6,447 nt of DNA from Eubacteriales bacterium (lineage in GTDB: Bacteria; Bacillota; Clostridia; Peptostreptococcales; Anaerovoracaceae): positions 1 to 6,447 of the forward strand of contig JAQXNW010000050.1 of the NCBI GenBank assembly GCA_029098205.1, written 5' to 3'. Positions 5,888-6,447 of the stretch are shown here, piece after piece (the first letter of the stretch is position 1; each line of letters opens with the position of its first letter). Made by a program: the position numbers and the translations under genes. Under the pieces are notes generated by a model. The model did not search any database, was not told where the DNA came from, and saw nothing but the letters and a program-made list of their open reading frames with translations.

Positions 5888-6447
5888 TCATTCCTTCGGC
5901 TGACTCAAAATGCTCCGGATCATTTCAATGACTTCAGACGGCGAATCCTCACACTGCGCTCCGGCCGTCGTAAGATGGCCGCCGCCGCCCAGCTTTTCCA
6001 TGATCACCTGTACATTCACATCGCCCAGCGAACGGCCGCTGACAACCGTCTGGCCCGTCTCGTCCCTGCCCGCGACAAAGGACGCCTTGATCCCGCGGAC
6101 GTTCAGAAGCTCGTCCGCGACTTTCGCGTTGATAATCTGCGCCTCCTGATTAAAGCCTTCGATGACGGACGTAGCGATACCATCCTCCGTAATCACTGCG
6201 GAGCTTATACCCTTGGCACGGACTTTGAAATCTTCAATATTGCTCTGAAGAAGCCTTTTTACAATAGCGGGATCCGCACCGGCTCTCCGGAGCCATGCTG
6301 CCGCTTCGAACGTCCGGACGCCTGTTTTCACGCCGAAGTTATTCGTATCGACCATGATGCCGCCCAGAAGACCTTCCGCCTCTATTTTTTTAACCTGCTT
6401 CCGAGATCCGGTGTACTGGAGAATCTCCGTCACCAGCTCCGAAGCGG
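5888..6447 (-). CDS. gdpP: Cyclic-di-AMP phosphodiesterase GdpP (C-terminal DHH/DHHA1 part, cut by window edge)
   Basis: Only the last 186 or so codons are present, and the frame is open through the right edge. The GTG at 6433 is an internal valine codon, not a start. GdpP (YybT) is a membrane-anchored enzyme that hydrolyses c-di-AMP to pApA through its cytoplasmic DHH/DHHA1 domains. The visible part begins at the end of the DHH domain: ASELVTEILQY, then GIMVDTNNFGVKTGVRTFEA, which contains the conserved metal-ligand aspartate, and AAWLRRAGADPAIVKRLLQ. It continues into DHHA1, with FVAGRDETGQTVVSGRS and the substrate-binding GGGGHLTTAGAQ near the end. The transmembrane, PAS and degenerate GGDEF parts expected in a full GdpP are outside the window. 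The following rplI and dnaB genes support GdpP over a stand-alone DHH protein such as NrnA. Confidence 0.93.
   Translation of the reverse strand, partial: ASELVTEILQYTGSRKQVKKIEAEGLLGGIMVDTNNFGVKTGVRTFEAAAWLRRAGADPAIVKRLLQSNIEDFKVRAKGISSAVITEDGIATSVIEGFNQEAQIINAKVADELLNVRGIKASFVAGRDETGQTVVSGRSLGDVNVQVIMEKLGGGGHLTTAGAQCEDSPSEVIEMIRSILSQPKE

Overview
This window comes from a low-GC-type Gram-positive bacterium (Firmicutes), most likely a member of Clostridia such as the Lachnospiraceae, with base composition near half G+C. The assignment rests on the gene order gdpP-rplI-dnaB, a DnaD-type primosome protein, ribonuclease M5 next to rsmA, a lipoteichoic acid synthase-like protein, and strong AGGAG-type ribosome binding sites. 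It is an inference from gene content; no species can be named.

All eight genes lie on the minus strand, so transcription runs from the right edge to the left. In that order they are: the C-terminal part of the c-di-AMP phosphodiesterase gdpP (cut by the right edge), ribosomal protein L9 (rplI), the replicative helicase dnaB, a DnaD-family primosome protein with an unusual C-terminus, a small FtsB/DivIC-like division protein, ribonuclease M5 (rnmV, TTG start), 16S rRNA dimethyltransferase rsmA (overlapping rnmV by 50 nt), and the N-terminal 262 codons of an LTA synthase-like membrane protein (cut by the left edge). Gaps are 17 to 83 nt, I see no intrinsic terminator or convincing internal promoter, and there is no gene-free stretch over 100 nt. 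The block could be one long operon or several overlapping transcription units.

The genes cover chromosome replication (dnaB, dnaD-like), ribosome production (rplI, rnmV for 5S rRNA, rsmA for 16S rRNA), septum formation (ftsB/divIC-like) and envelope homeostasis (gdpP, ltaS-like). This is core housekeeping sequence, with no sign of a mobile element, CRISPR array, RNA gene or defence system.

The most notable points are in the DnaD-like protein and the DNA before it. After two DnaD domains it carries what looks like the N-terminal, cysteine-containing helicase-binding region of a clostridial DnaC/DnaI-type loader, but it ends where the AAA+ ATPase should begin, and no loader gene follows. Its start codon has no Shine-Dalgarno sequence and is preceded by a cluster of six GATC sites.
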